In this document: positions 44,932-56,091 of the stretch, piece after piece
How the letters are laid out: each line of letters opens with the position of its first letter
Numbering within the stretch: position 1 is the first letter of the stretch
Source of the DNA: Nicotiana tabacum
Taxonomy: Eukaryota; Streptophyta; Magnoliopsida; Solanales; Solanaceae
Direction: 5' to 3'
Length of the DNA stretch: 64,000 nucleotides
NCBI RefSeq assembly: GCF_000715075.1
Contig: NC_134096.1
Span: 39,753,804-39,817,803, forward strand
The notes under the pieces: model-generated
Told to the model about the DNA's origin: nothing
What the model saw: the letters and a program-made list of their open reading frames with translations, nothing else
Databases searched by the model: none
Made by a program: the position numbers and the translations under genes

Positions 44932-46956
44932 TGTCATGACCCAAACTGATGGGCCGCGATGGGCACCCGGTACCTTACTCAACCGAGTACCAACATAACG
45001 TATCTTTCGTATCATTCTATCATAGGTAAATGAACCGAAGTAAAGCATGAGGGAATGCAAACTTATACATATGATATAATGGCCTATAAGACCAAAATTA
45101 CACTGAACATAGGTCGACAAGGCCGTACAATCTTTCACGTACACGACATATGTCTACAAGCCTCTAAGAGTACATATTTGTTATAAAGGTCGGGACAAAG
45201 CCCCACCATACCAAACAATACACATCTAAATCATAGTGAACAAACAAGCAACTCCGGAGCAAATAGAGTGCACTGACATCTTCCGTTGAGCTGATCGCCT
45301 ACTTGGAGGACTCTCGACCTGTATATTGAGACCTGCGGGCATGAAATGCAGCGTCCCCCGGCAAAGGGACGTCAGTACAAATAATGTACCGAGTATGTAA
45401 GGAATGAAAATCAGTAAATAATAGACATGAGAGAAACATGGAGTAAAAGACTCGACATGTATGTCTGTGCTATGTAAATCATTTCATTTTTTATAATGTC
45501 ATGCATATGCGTATAAATATCATACCATGCATAGGTATATGCGTTCAGAACATCATCAAGCCTCTGAGGGCATCCCATCATACCATTTCGGCCACTATGG
45601 GCAAATCATCAACGTATACCGGCTAATCAGGTGGTGGTGCATATATAACGCCGTAACCTTTTCCCATATACCATATACATATAATATACGCGTATATAAC
45701 GCCATCTGATCATGGGTCAATGTACATGTATAAATGCATGAAATGCATAAGAAATACGTTAATAAGATTTCTTGGAATGTCATAAAATCAATATGCCTTT
45801 TGGGTAAACTTTATCAAATACGTATTTTTTTGAGACCCATGAACAGAAGATATAATAACAATTCACATGGGGAATCAAGAATATAGACACCCCTAGTACT
45901 TCTATGAATAGAGTTAGTTATGGAAATTGTGCATTTGCTTGTTTCGTTTGTATCGCATTGATCATGCCAAAAAGAGAGAAAGGATAACCATAACATATCT
46001 GAGTCGATTCTCTTAGCAATCCCTCTAACACATGTTAAATGTGACAAAACACGTGACGACAAGATCGGAGTAGGGAAAAAGTCGTATGAAATTTTATTGT
46101 AGCAAATCACGTTGCTATCATCTACTCTTGTATGAATTTCGTGGCTACTTGTTGCTTGACTTGGACATACTTTTGTATATGTTTGCTGAAGAAATCACGT
46201 TTCCATCTACTCCTTGTAAATAATTCACATGAATTCAAGAATTCACATGAATTCTTTCTTTGATAAATCCATACGTTACTTTGTAGATAATGAGATATTT
46301 GATAATCTCATGTGAATTCCTTAATGAAGTAAGGATAAAGAGATTCCAAGATAAAGAAGTCTTTAAAAAAAATGATTCTTTGAGTTTCAAATGCATTCTT
46401 TAAAAGTCTTGGTTGGTAGGTCCATTTATATTTTAATGTTTAGCAAGACTTCTTGTCCCCAAATTGTGACACCAACGTAGCATATATATTAGTCATAGAT
46501 TACTTTAGTTGTCATGGTCCCATGTGGACAAGACAATTCTTACACTTACCCACTTAAATTAATAATTAATCAATTATCTCAAATTAATTAAAATTTTACT
46601 CACTTTTAACACACTTTATACACCTTACTATCACGGCCATGTGGTACCTTGTATGGTACTAGTCCATAAATATCGGGTATTTTAGCTCGGACTGTATTTT
46701 ACCTCAAAATGATAAACTTCGACGAAATTCATTTTCTTCGATTTGCTTACCCTCTCACCTTCACGAATTAACTTATCACTTGTTTGAAATAGCGTAGTAT
46801 TTATAATCCCAAAATAAATTTCATTCCCGAACTTACGTTGATTAACTTACGATGAAACTTCAACGTACGAAAATGCGGGATGTAACATCTCATTTCCGAG
46901 ATTTCATTAATTTATTTATGGCGTACTTTCACGTACGAAATATATGGGGTGTAACA
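44932..46956 (-). repeat. 5' LTR of C (2025 bp)
   Basis: Aligned end to end with 38376-40460, with many scattered differences and one ~62-base gap near 46365-46372. Confidence 0.92.
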
Positions 46957-46961
46957 ATCCA

Positions 46962-47540
46962 AATCTGGTGATATCCTGCGAAGCAATCAACAAAGGATTG
47001 GAGTTCATGCTTAGCGCAGTTGTCGATCAGTATGTGTATGTTGGGAAACGGAAAATCATCCTTAGGACTTGCTCTGTTCAGGTCTCGATAGTCAACACAC
47101 ACTTTGACTTTCCCATCTTTCTTTCGAACTGGCACAATGTTGTCTAACCAGGTCGGGTATTCGACAACTCGAAGAACCTGGCTTTGATTCTCTTGGTAAC
47201 CTCCTCTTTTATCTTCAAACTCGTATCTGGCTTGAATTTTCTGAGCTTCTGCTTTACCAGCGGACACATTGGGTTGGTGGGTAGCTTGTGAGCTACTATA
47301 GATGTGCTTAACCCAGTCATGTCGTCGTAGGACCATGCGAAAATATTCTCATATTCCTTTAGAAACCTGATATACTTTTCCTTTTGTGATAATGACAGAT
47401 GAATGCAGATACGAGTTTCCTTGACTGTTTCAGAATCTCCCAAGTTAACTACGTCAGTTTCCTCCATGTTGGATTTTGGTTTGTTCTCAAAATTCTCTAC
47501 TTCTTTTATAATTTCCTCAGATATTATATCATCTTCCAAA
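46962..47540 (-). pseudogene. pol: E reverse transcriptase, N-terminal half
   Basis: EYENIFAWSYDDMTGLSTSI and VAHKLPTNPMCPLVKQKLRK start the domain in the frame 47539-47144; after a frameshift near 47180-47210, VEYPTWLDNIVPVRKKDGKV and CVDYRDLNRASPKDDFPFPN continue to FVDCFAGYHQIW. Insertion C starts at 46956 directly after this. The APAYPTWLANIVPV / RASPKD signature is that of Ogre/Tat elements. Confidence 0.88.
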
Positions 47541-47994
47541 TCTTCTGATCACTGTCCTTATGTTGCGTTGTCTCATTACATGCCACAGTCATAGGTTTAT
47601 CATGATATGTAATAATTATGCTGAAAAGAATGTAGAAAGATAATAATAAATATGAAAAGCAATAATGCATTAATAAAGCTTAAAACTGTCAACAGGTACG
47701 ACTCGATGGATCGAGTAATTATTTCAAAATAAAATACTGAAAATGTCTTAAATGCTAAAAAAAACAATGTAAAAATAAGTCATGCTAATTCTGCAAGGCT
47801 AACCAGGTACTCGGCGAGCCCAGGATGGTGTAGCGGTCCAGTTCTTGAGAACAACTCCTTCTCCCAATGTCTGAATAGTAAGGTCTTCCTCCTCCTCCTC
47901 CTCTAAAATTGCACTGCAGTCCATATCTTCCTCGTCCAGAAACAGCTTCCTCATACCGGCCAAAATCTCGTCTTCCCCGGATCCTCACATCATG
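47541..47994 (-). other. E linker between G-patch and RT
   Basis: On the minus strand CNAILEEEEEEDLTIQTLGE (near 47850-47910) and LGEGVVLKNWTATPSWARR can be followed, an acidic linker typical of these elements; then AT-rich sequence to 47541. The Gly/Arg-rich frame at 47785-47988 is the same DNA read out of frame. Confidence 0.6.
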
Positions 47995-48230
47995 TCAGTC
48001 TGGCAGAATATCTGGTGCAGCAGTGGTATGGGTTGTTCCAACAGATAGTAATCGGCGCGGTGGTGTCCAATCCTGATATTCTTGCACGGTATATTCATAC
48101 CCGAGCCCAAAGGTCGTTCCATGATACTGTGGTTGTATGGGTTCTGTGATCCCCTGAAGCTTTCGGCCAAGACCCTTGCCCGGTTCATATCCCGTCCATA
48201 ACAATATGCTTTCTATCTTATTGATCTACC
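47995..48230 (-). pseudogene. pol: E G-patch domain segment
   Basis: WTGYEPGKGLGRKLQGITEP followed by a segment ending GTTFGLGYEYTVQEYQDWTP on the minus strand (frame 48204-47995). G-x-x-P-G-x-G-L-G is a G-patch signature, a glycine-rich RNA- or helicase-binding module that several retroelement polyproteins carry after the protease. Position after protease fits. The region 48231-48490 towards the protease carries stops. Confidence 0.8.
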
Positions 48231-48489
48231 ATCGATCCTTCTCAATTACGTTTACCCACTCAATGTGGTGGTATGTTTCTCCTCCTAATTTCCTCCTATT
48301 TTCGATGACTGGAACGGTCTGGTTGGTGTAGATAGGGTTGCTTTCGTCTCCTTGAATGATCACCTTCTGATGATTCCACTCGAACTTCACAACCTAGTGA
48401 AGAGTAGGAGCCACTACCCCAGCTGCATGTATCCATTGTCATCCCAAAAATAGGTTGTAAGTGGTAGATATATCTAACACTTGGAATTC

Positions 48490-49029
48490 TACATCAAAAC
48501 CAGGTCGGGCCTATCTGTAGATCAAGTTTGATTTCTTCGATAGTGGCTCTTTGAGATCCATCGAATGCTTTCACATTCATGCTTCTCATCCGTATATCAT
48601 ACAGGCCTTTACCTAATCTTTTCAGAGTGGTCAGCGAGCATATGTTCAGGCTCGAACCTCCATCTATCAAGACCCTGGAAATGAACTTGTCTTTAAATTG
48701 AACAGTGATGTGCAATGCCTTATTGTGGCCCAATCCCTCTGGTAGTAACTCATCTTCGTGGAGAGTAATTTTATCACTCTCCAGTACCTGCCCGACCATG
48801 TTAGCCATCTCTATGCTAGTGATATTGGTGGGTACATAAGGTTCGCTCAATACTTTCATCAAGGCATTCTTGTGTGCATCTAAATTTTGCAATAGCGACA
48901 AAATGGATATCTGGGGGGGAGTCTTGTTCAGGTGATCTACAACAGAGTATTTTCTCGCCTGTACCTTCCGCCAGATATCATCAGTGCTTGTTTCAATGAC
49001 AGGTGGCTTAGATGTAGATTCTTTGCCTT
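48490..49029 (-). pseudogene. pol: E aspartic protease region
   Basis: Open on the minus strand from the B junction to a stop near 48494. DDIWRKVQARKYSVVDHLNK, PYVPTNITSIEMANMVGQVL, ITLHEDELLPEGLGHNKALH, then the active-site motif RVLIDGGSSLNICSLTTLKR (D-G-G-S in place of D-T/S-G) and VKAFDGSQRATIEEIKLDLQ. It ends at IGPTWF, after which the frame shifts; the LLGRPWIH-type block expected next is found only as a degraded reading (near 48440). The first residues join those at 53660 across insertion B. Confidence 0.88.
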
Positions 49030-50065
49030 TTTGATAGCATCCTAGGAAGCTCAACTCTATTCAAGGACAAGGATGAAGCTTTGGAATCTCAAAGATGGCC
49101 TTTAACAATATGTCAAGCTAAAGAGTTGCAAAATAAGGCCATTAGACTTCAAGTGCAAATAAAGAAGCTTTTAATTGTAGAGGACGAGCTCAAGACCAAA
49201 GGAGATAAATTATACAAGTTTTACAATTATTTGGTGGCCCAAATTGAAGTCCAAGAGGAGAAAGATTGAGTCCCGAACTCAGCCTTTGAAATCTAGTAAA
49301 AGGGCACCCAGAAGAGCCCAAAATGAGCTTAAAAGAGGTCCAAATTGGGGTGTTTGAAATGGAGCCCAATTGGAGTCCAAACCAATGACCCAAACTAGTA
49401 GTTTTAAGGCCCAAATCTGCCCCAAAAGGATTTGGCCGCCCCTACCTAATTTTTTGACTTTTGTTATTTCTTAGCAACCACCCTACCTAATTTTGATGAC
49501 TTTGTTAACCCTTAGCATCCCCCTACCTAATTGTAATGACTTTTTATGCCTTAGTACTCCTATAAATAAGGAGTTCTTCTCATTCATTGAGACACTTCAT
49601 TATTGATTAAGTATATCATACTTTGAGAGTTCTTTTGAACCTTTGTTACTTGTGCTTTGAGATTAATCTTTCAACCTTTACTAGTTCATAGTTCAAGGTA
49701 GTAAGATTACTTCTCTATTATGATATCTCTGATTCCTTGGTGGTATTCTTAGAAGGCGATTAATTCTAGTTATTAATTGTTATCTCAAGTTACTCGTAAA
49801 GCGGTCAAGATCCGAATCTATTATTTTGATTTGCTTTTAAGTAAAGGCGTTTGATTTCTTCAATAAATCAAGACGTTGTTGCTTTGATCTTAGCAAGGCT
49901 ATAGAACTTGCGTTCTTGGAAGTTCTTGGAATTCTTTCCTTGAATTTTCCCATATCCTTTATTTTCTGCCCTTTAGTTCTAATTGCTCAATTCCTTATTG
50001 TTATTGCTTCCGCATTTACTTTTCAAATTCTTACTCTAGTTTGGATTCCAACCTTGTCGTTATCA
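49030..50065 (+). repeat. 5' LTR of B
   Basis: TGATAGCATCC...TTATCA, with three U3 units and a TATA box at 49561-49568. It contains the coding tail (LESQRWPLTICQAKELQNKA), here without an upstream frame. Confidence 0.93.
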
Positions 50066-50067
50066 AG

Positions 50068-50081
50068 TGGTATCAGAGCGG
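50068..50081 (+). promoter_or_regulatory. Primer binding site of B
   Basis: TGGTATCAGAGCGG, identical to the site in A. Confidence 0.92.
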
Positions 50082-50588
50082 TTCTATCAAGATTTCGTTC
50101 TTGATAATTCTGGGGATTTCTTGAATACTGAGAGCGGGAAAAAAACAAGTTAAAAAAAAACAAAAAAAAAACGAAAATCAATTTTTTTTAAAAACAAATT
50201 GCTTGCTCTCTAGGAACTTTCTTTTGTATCTAATTTGTTTCCAAAAACTATCAAAGGAAACAAGAAGAGGGGATCCCAGATTTTAAAGATAAGACAAAAA
50301 TTCATTTTTTTTTACTCTTTCTAATCTAAATATATAATTATTTCCTTTTGGTTCGTGTCTTGTTTCAACCGAGCCTAATAGTTCTAGGATTTGGTTCTTC
50401 TTTCATTTGTTCCCCAAAACATCTGAATTTTACTACTAAGTACTTCATACGAGTTGGGTTTAACTATAAATCTACAAAGTATTTTGTTCAAAGGTTATTT
50501 CGAGAGGGAAAAAAGGCAAGAGCGGTGAGAGCATTATAGGGAAAAAGCCAAATTTAAGAGATACATATTTTCCTTAATCTATGTCAAG

Positions 50589-50855
50589 ATGTCTCAAACA
50601 GGTAGTTACAGTGGAAGGAGGAAAGCTATGACTCAACAACTTGAAAAGTCGAACTTACAGTATACCGAATGGAAGGAAGACAATGGTAAAGTTATTTTTC
50701 AAACAAGAGCTAAAGTGATGTCTGCAATTTATGCCCTTAGAATTGACAAAACATTTGGCTATAACTTAATTAGCACTTATATGGTTGAGAAATTGAACTT
50801 GCCTTGTGTTGAACATATTGAACCCTACATGTTGAAAAGGGGTAAAAGTAGATAA
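50589..50855 (+). CDS. B N-terminal frame with protease-like segment (88 aa)
   Basis: MSQTGSYSGRRKAMTQQLEK opens the element's frame; EWKEDNGKVIFQTRAKVMSA follows, then ALRIDKTFGYNLISTYMVEK and LNLPCVEHIEPYMLKRG. The last two align with the protease active-site region of related gypsy polyproteins (V-D-x-G-S-x-x-N-L-V-S-x-x-M-V-E-K-L-x-L), with IDKTFG in place of IDGGS. The Asp remains but the following Thr/Ser-Gly are lost, so catalysis is unlikely. A stop ends it five bases before the next frame. In A the same start is present and the same IDKTFG is kept. Confidence 0.6.
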   Translation: MSQTGSYSGRRKAMTQQLEKSNLQYTEWKEDNGKVIFQTRAKVMSAIYALRIDKTFGYNLISTYMVEKLNLPCVEHIEPYMLKRGKSR

Positions 50856-50859
50856 AAGA

Positions 50860-52068
50860 GTGTTCTTGCCATTCTCTATTGGAAGGTATGAGGATGTGAT
50901 TTGGTGTGATGTCATTCCGATGAATAGTTTTCATATCTTGTTGGGATGGCCATGGTATGTCTATAGAAGTGCTTCATATAGTATTGAAAAAAATATATAC
51001 TCTTTTGAGATTAATGGGAAGAAACTCATTCTTGGGCCTTTGACTCCCTCACAAATTTGTGAAGATGAAAAGATTGTTAAAGAGAATATGAAAAAATATG
51101 AGAGAGAAAAGAATGAGAGGAGTAAGGGAGTGCATGCTGACATTCGAAGAGAGGAAAAAGGGGAGGTTGTCTTGAGTGAAAAGAGTGGGATGTCAAGTGA
51201 GGTAAAGAGTGATATTGAAAGAAAAGAAAAGAGAGAAGGTAATGAGATGAACAAAGTCTGTGAGGTAGAGAGAGAAAAGCAAGAGGGATTGAGTGAAAGC
51301 AAAGAAAAACTCTTTAGTGAGAGAAAAGAGGCTAAGGGTGAGGAAAACGTTAGTCTTGTGATAAAAGCCAAAGAGAGTGTAAGCAAGAAAAAAGTTTCTT
51401 TACTTCCTAATCCATTAACTCTTTCTTGTTTTAGTTCTTGTGATTTTGTGCAATCACGTGTTGAAATACCTTTTGAAAGGGGTGGTGAGGCGCAGGAGAT
51501 GGTGGAAAAAGATCCAATTGGATTCCAACATGAATTTGGCGATATCTATTCTTGTTGGATGGTGGAAGATAAAAGCTTGGTTAAATTCTTTGTTATTGAA
51601 CCTTTTGACTATTTTCATTCTTATTTACAGTGTTATGACATGGAGTTTCCTAAAAGCATTGCTAAGTTGGAGCCATTGCATAAAAGAATACAAGGTGATG
51701 ATGTTCCATTGGTAAATAAGTCCAATTATGGTATGTATAATTGGTTTATTTGCATTCTTGGTCTTTCTAGAACACCTAAGGTATTTTTGGAGCTAATGAA
51801 TTATACTCTTATTTCTTATGTTGGTGACTTTATAATTTTTGTGGATGATGATATTTTGATGCACATCAAGTCATTAACTGTAATATCTAAGTTAAAGTGC
51901 AGGATTAATTTGCTTCCTTTTGAAATTGTGTATGACATAGATGATTATGTATTCCAACATGGTAGAAAGAGGCATGAAATTTATGAGAAGAGGCTTGTGA
52001 ATAAGTTAAATATTTCTTCTTCTCTTATTCAAGTGGCTAATGAGTGTTTTCATGTGATAAATTGCTAG
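50860..52068 (+). CDS. B main open frame (402 aa), rearranged pol relic
   Basis: The longest open frame in the window. Order: protease C-terminus FLPFSIGRYEDVIWCDVIPM, HILLGWPWYV (residues 1-40); KKLILGPLTPSQICEDEKIV; a ~110-residue Lys/Glu-rich, coiled-coil-like spacer; SLVIKAKESVSKKKVSLLPN (matching the linker that precedes RT); an unassigned part with DPIGFQHEFGDIYSCWMVED; the RT relic LMNYTLISYVGDFIIFVDDD (about residues 315-335), where VDDD-IL stands for the catalytic FDDIL; and LLPFEIVYDID, resembling integrase C-terminal SPFEVVYG. RT, RNase H and integrase are otherwise gone. A 2-base insertion near 52047 ends it early relative to A. Confidence 0.65.
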   Translation: MFLPFSIGRYEDVIWCDVIPMNSFHILLGWPWYVYRSASYSIEKNIYSFEINGKKLILGPLTPSQICEDEKIVKENMKKYEREKNERSKGVHADIRREEKGEVVLSEKSGMSSEVKSDIERKEKREGNEMNKVCEVEREKQEGLSESKEKLFSERKEAKGEENVSLVIKAKESVSKKKVSLLPNPLTLSCFSSCDFVQSRVEIPFERGGEAQEMVEKDPIGFQHEFGDIYSCWMVEDKSLVKFFVIEPFDYFHSYLQCYDMEFPKSIAKLEPLHKRIQGDDVPLVNKSNYGMYNWFICILGLSRTPKVFLELMNYTLISYVGDFIIFVDDDILMHIKSLTVISKLKCRINLLPFEIVYDIDDYVFQHGRKRHEIYEKRLVNKLNISSSLIQVANECFHVINC

Positions 52069-52530
52069 AATGTGATTTTTTTTGTGTGATGGGGAGTCAT
52101 TCTTCAAGTCATGTTCATTATGAGCTTGTAAAATTATTTGTTACTAGTAAAGATGATATGCATGATTGTTGTAACACTTGTGATCAAATACTCTCTCATG
52201 TAGAGGAATCCATGAGATTTGTAATTATAGATAGTTGGCTATATCATGAAAGTATCTTCTTTGATACATGTGGTAGAGATACTTATATTAAATGGATGTG
52301 TGGTTAATCTTTTATAATTTCTTTTGTCATGTATACCTATGGACTACCTTACCGACAAGATCGAATTGCAAGTTCCATTGCATGGCGCATCTACAAGAGG
52401 TTTTTATTGTATTGATCTAGGTAGGCATAAATTTTGTTGGGATGATGATATCCATATGCTTTATTTACACCTATTAGGAATAATTGGGTTAAATGGGCAC
52501 ATGGTCACTATCTTATTTTATTCCTACTAG
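52044..52530 (+). pseudogene. B 3' continuation of the pol relic
   Basis: After the frameshift near 52047 the A-like reading continues: SCDKLLECDFFCVMGSHSSS (to a TAA at 52305-52307), then MDYLTDKIELQVPLHGASTR and GFYCIDLGRHKFCWDDDIHM. A keeps this part joined to the RT relic in one 308-residue frame. I do not recognise the domain. Confidence 0.5.
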
Positions 52531-52610
52531 TTTTTCAGATTAGTGGATGCCATTTACAAGGGCGTGTTTTTTTTTCTTGCAAGGTCGAAATTCGAGGACG
52601 AATTTTTTTC

Positions 52611-52623
52611 AAAAAGAGGGGAA
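52611..52623 (+). promoter_or_regulatory. Polypurine tract of B
   Basis: AAAAAGAGGGGAA ends directly before the 3' LTR. Confidence 0.8.
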
Positions 52624-53659
52624 TGATAACATCCTAGGAAGCTCAACTCTATTCAAGGACAAGGATGAAGCTTTGGAATCTCAAAGATGGCCTTTAACAA
52701 TATGTCAAGCTAAAGAGTTGCAAAATAAGGCTATTAAACTTCAAGTGCAAATAAAGAAGCTTTTAATTGTGGAGGACGAGCTCAAGACCAAAGGAGATAA
52801 ATTATACAAGTTTTACAATTATTTGGTGGCCCAAATTGAAGTCCAATAGGAGGAAGATTGAGTCCCGAATTCGACCCTTGAAATCTAGCAAAAGGGCACC
52901 CAGAAGAGCCCAAAATGAGCTTAAAAGAGGTCCAAATGGGGGTGTTTGAAATGGAGCCCAATTGGAGTCCAAACCAATGACCCAAACTAGTAGTTTTAAG
53001 GCCCAAATCTGCCCCAAAGGGATTTGGCCGCCCCCTACCTAATTTTTTGACTTTTCTTATTTCTTAGCAACCACCCTACCTAATTTTAATGACTTTGTTA
53101 CCCCTTAGCAGCCCCCTACCTAATTGTAATGACTTTTTATGCCTTAGTACTCCTATAAATAAGGAATTCTTCTCACTCATTGAGACACTTCATTATTGAT
53201 TAAGTATATCATACTTTGAGAGTTCTTTTGAACCTTTGTTACTTGTGCTTTGAGATTTATCTTTCAACCTTTACTAGTTCATAGTTCAAGGTAGTAAGAT
53301 TACTTCTCTATTGTGATATCTTTGATTCCTTTGTGGTATTCTTAGAAGGCGATTAATACTAGTTATTAATTGTAGTCTCAAGTTACTCGTAAAGCGGTCA
53401 AGATCCGAATCTATTGTTTTGATTTGCTTTTAAGTAAAGGCGTTTGATTTCTTCAATAAATCAAGACATTGCTGCTTTGATCTTGTCAAGGCTATAGAAC
53501 TTGCGTTCTTGGAAGTTCTTGGAATTCTTTCCTTGAATTTTCCCATATCCTTTATTTTCTGCCCTTTAGTTCTAGTTGCTCAATTCCTTATTGTTATTGC
53601 TTCCGCATTTACTTTTCAAATTCTTACTCTAGTTTGGATTACCGACCTTGTCGTTATCA
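52624..53659 (+). repeat. 3' LTR of B
   Basis: TGATAACATCC...TTATCA. The pol tail (QGRNSRTNFFQKEGNDNILG) runs in from 52547 and stays open to a stop at 52847-52849, where TAG has replaced the Glu codon of A. Confidence 0.93.
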
Positions 53660-54130
53660 CTTTTCCTCCAAAATTCTCAGGTGTGTAAACTCTGCCAGTT
53701 CTAGTCATACCTTGCGCAACACCTGTCTCTTCCATCTTGGCCTTTCCCTTTCTTCTTGCCTCCGCAACATAATCCCATGGGACGTCATCAGACTTATAAC
53801 ATGGTGTGGGAGCTACCATCACGGTGAAGGGTGTAGCTACCTTGACCTCAAACAGTGCCTGGGTTTGTACCACAATCGGTGAGAGGGTGACAAGAGATGT
53901 CTTGGGAGTATCCCCCTCTCGAATAAGTCCAATGGATCCCTCCTGATCCCATTCCTCATCAGTTTCTATCACGTCCACTCCCTTGCCCCTAGATTCGGGA
54001 GAGGGTTATTACGTACATTTGGTGCAGCTTCCTTTGCTTGTATAACCTTGGCATCGATCAGTGTCTGAATCTTGTCCTTTAACATGCGGCACTCCTCAAT
54101 GATATGACCCTTCATGCCTGAGTGATAGGC
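53660..54130 (-). pseudogene. gag: E gag C-terminus / protease linker
   Basis: On the minus strand HMKGHIIEECRMLKDKIQTL and IDAKVIQAKEAAPNVRN (54115-54010), then the frame 53978-53660 with TDEEWDQEGSIGLIREGDTP, CYKSDDVPWDYVAEARRKGK and TRTGRVYTPENFGGK. Insertion B follows directly; the frame resumes at 49029 as GKESTSK. H-x-x-x-x-E-E-C is the remnant of the nucleocapsid region seen in Ogre-type gag. Confidence 0.82.
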
Positions 54131-54429
54131 ACAAGTTTTGTTAGGGTTAATCCACTGGAAAGGGTTCTCAACAACAATAGTAGGAATAGGGGTGACGTAA
54201 CCAGTGGCCTTCAGTATCTCATACAGTTGGGCTATGGGCTCATCGATTGGGATGTACTGTCTGGGAGCTCTACGGTCAAAGTTTGGGCGTGGCTTTGGGT
54301 AGTTTTGGCGGGCAGGTGGAGGTGAATGGTAATATGCAGGTTGAGTTTTATAGGCATGGTAGGTGGCGGCAGGGTATTAGTAATTTGGAGGTGAGGGTTG
54401 ATATGTGGGTGGAGGTGTTTCGTATGTAA

Positions 54430-55640
54430 GGGGAGAGACTTAGGGCCCTGAGCTACTAATCACGACACCCACTTCTTTCTTCTTTGAGATACCTCCTTAT
54501 TGCAAGGCTTTGTTTGTGGCTTGCAGTGCCTCAAAATTGGTCACCATCCCACTCTTGATTCCTTCTTCTATCATTTCTCCTAACTTGATGATGTATGAGA
54601 ACTTGTGATTCTCGATAACCATCAACCTTCATAATATTGCGGATCTCGTGCTCTAACAAAGAACTTGTTCATTTGTTCCTCTTCAAGTGACGGCCTCACT
54701 TTTGCTGCCTCTGATCTCCAATGAGTAGCATACTCGTGGAAGGTTTCTGTCGCCATCTTCTTGAGGTTTTGGATGTAGAATATGGCTGGTGCGTTCTCTG
54801 TATTGAACCTTAATCTATCCATGAAATCCGATGCCATGCTCACCCAATTTTCCCACTTCTTCGGATTCTGACTGATATACCAAGATAATGCGTCTCATGT
54901 AAGACTTCGCATGAACAGTTTCATGCGGATTTGTTCATTCTTACCCACTCCTACAAGCTTGTCGTAGTAGGTTCTCTGATGCACCTTTGGATCACCAATG
55001 CCATTAAACATCTCAAACTTTGGAGGTTTGTAACCCTCCGACGATTCTAGATCTAGCTGGATACACAAATCTTCGTAGTTTAAACCTTCAACACCCTTCC
55101 TACCTTCAACACTCTGGACACTCCCTGTCAGTGTCTTGAGTTCTTCTGCCATGTTCTGAATGAGGAGGTCCTTCTCGGTCGGCACAGGTATGTATAGGGT
55201 TTGTTGTGGGGTATAGGGTAAGGTTTCCACGTATATTGGGTTGCCTTGATGGGTTCCTAGAACTTGGGTATATAGGTGATCATTGATTGAGGTTTGAGGG
55301 GGATCAAGGGTAGGTTGTGGTGCATTTTGAGGAGTGTGATAAGTGATGGTTTGCGGATATTGAGTTAGATGATGGTGTTGTTGTTGAGGGGTTTGCACTG
55401 GTGGTGGGTTAAGGTGTGGGATTGTGATATTGGTGCGGTGCGAGAGGATTCAGAGCTATGGGTGGTGGATTCTAGTTTTGTATTTTTTGTGGTTGTGTTT
55501 TGTTGGTTGATGTTGGGAACATTTAGAGTAAGGGAAATGTTTGCGAGATTTCGGACCTGCTCAAGCTCACCTTGCAACTCCAGGATTTTCTACTCCAAAC
55601 ATAGGACCAACTCATTATGTCCTGGCGTACTTCTCCCGTC
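54430..55640 (-). pseudogene. gag: E gag (capsid), broken
   Basis: It starts with a coiled-coil-like ILELQGELEQVRNLAN at about 55590, frame-shifted near 55380 into a Gln/Pro-rich part (HHLTQYPQTITYHTPQNAPQ), then LYIPVPTEKDLLIQNMAEEL, PPKFEMFNGIGDPKVHQRTY, KNEQIRMKLFMRSLT, a stop, then DALSWYISQNPKKWENWVSM, ASDFMDRLRFNTENAPAIF and FHEYATHWRSEAAKVRPSLE. F-x-G-x-G-D-P-x-x-H and W-x-x-x-A are plant gypsy capsid (retrotransposon gag) hallmarks. Confidence 0.87.
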
Positions 55641-56091
55641 TAATGTTTAAACATTCTCGGCCACAGTAGCATTGTCTTTTTGAATACCAATTGTTTTGCC
55701 TTTTTTTTGGATCGCTAGGTAGAGTAGGAGGTGGAGGACCTCTGGATCTAGTGTGGTATACTGATGATGCCAGTATGCACAAACCAACCTTTGGGAATGG
55801 GAATAATCAAAAGAAAAACAAAAGGTGACCAAGTCAGTAAAACGAAGTGAAAGAGAGTTTGCAGTATTTAAACATATATCACATAAGGTCATGCAATAAT
55901 TCGCGTCCTAATTTTGGGGACCTCATTGCGCCTAAGGTAACCCTAAGCGACACATAAACTTGGAGAAAATTCATGCCAGCATTTGCTTCATTTCCTTAGT
56001 GCGAAAATAAGCCAAAACAATCTTTCACTAAATCGAAATAATAATTATAAAGTCACTAATTGCATTAAGCCTTATTACATTGAAATCTAAT

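Larger units (their letters stand above)
38376..46956 (-). mobile_element. Non-autonomous LTR retrotransposon C inserted in E RT
   Basis: Ends TGTCACGACC (38376) and GGGTGTAACA (46956), i.e. TG...CA. Flanks ATCTA (38371-38375) and ATCCA (46957-46961) are a 5-base duplication with one mismatch. LTRs 38376-40460 and 44932-46956 enclose 4471 bases. Orientation is minus: the primer-site relic is inside the right LTR (44917-44931) and the polypurine tract inside the left LTR. I find no gag or pol domain in the body. It is a sister of D (61447 onward), in opposite orientation. Confidence 0.9.
49030..53659 (+). mobile_element. Non-autonomous LTR retrotransposon B inserted in E
   Basis: LTRs 49030-50065 and 52624-53659, both 1036 bases, flanked by a perfect CTTTT duplication (49025-49029; 53660-53664). 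The interior (2558 bases) matches A throughout. The LTRs differ at ~11 places in the first 330 bases by hand count (~3 percent). It lies opposite to E in orientation. Confidence 0.94.

Noticed and set aside
38373..45144. Paired frames near 38373-38588 and 44881-45144, and 39036-39476 and 45595-46110, as a possible gene family
   Set aside because: They are the same places in the two LTRs of C; the resemblance is LTR identity, not a gene family.
47785..47988. Gly/Arg-rich frame on the minus strand resembling an RGG RNA-binding peptide
   Set aside because: It is the acidic linker of E (AILEEEEEEDLTIQ) read in the wrong frame; the GAG-repeat DNA gives Gly/Arg in the shifted frame.
50961..51386. 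141-residue Ser/Phe/Leu-rich minus-strand frame in B (also 23580-23985 in A), membrane-like
   Set aside because: It is the antisense of the Lys/Glu-rich spacer; AAG/GAA-rich coding strands always give such Phe/Ser/Leu frames.
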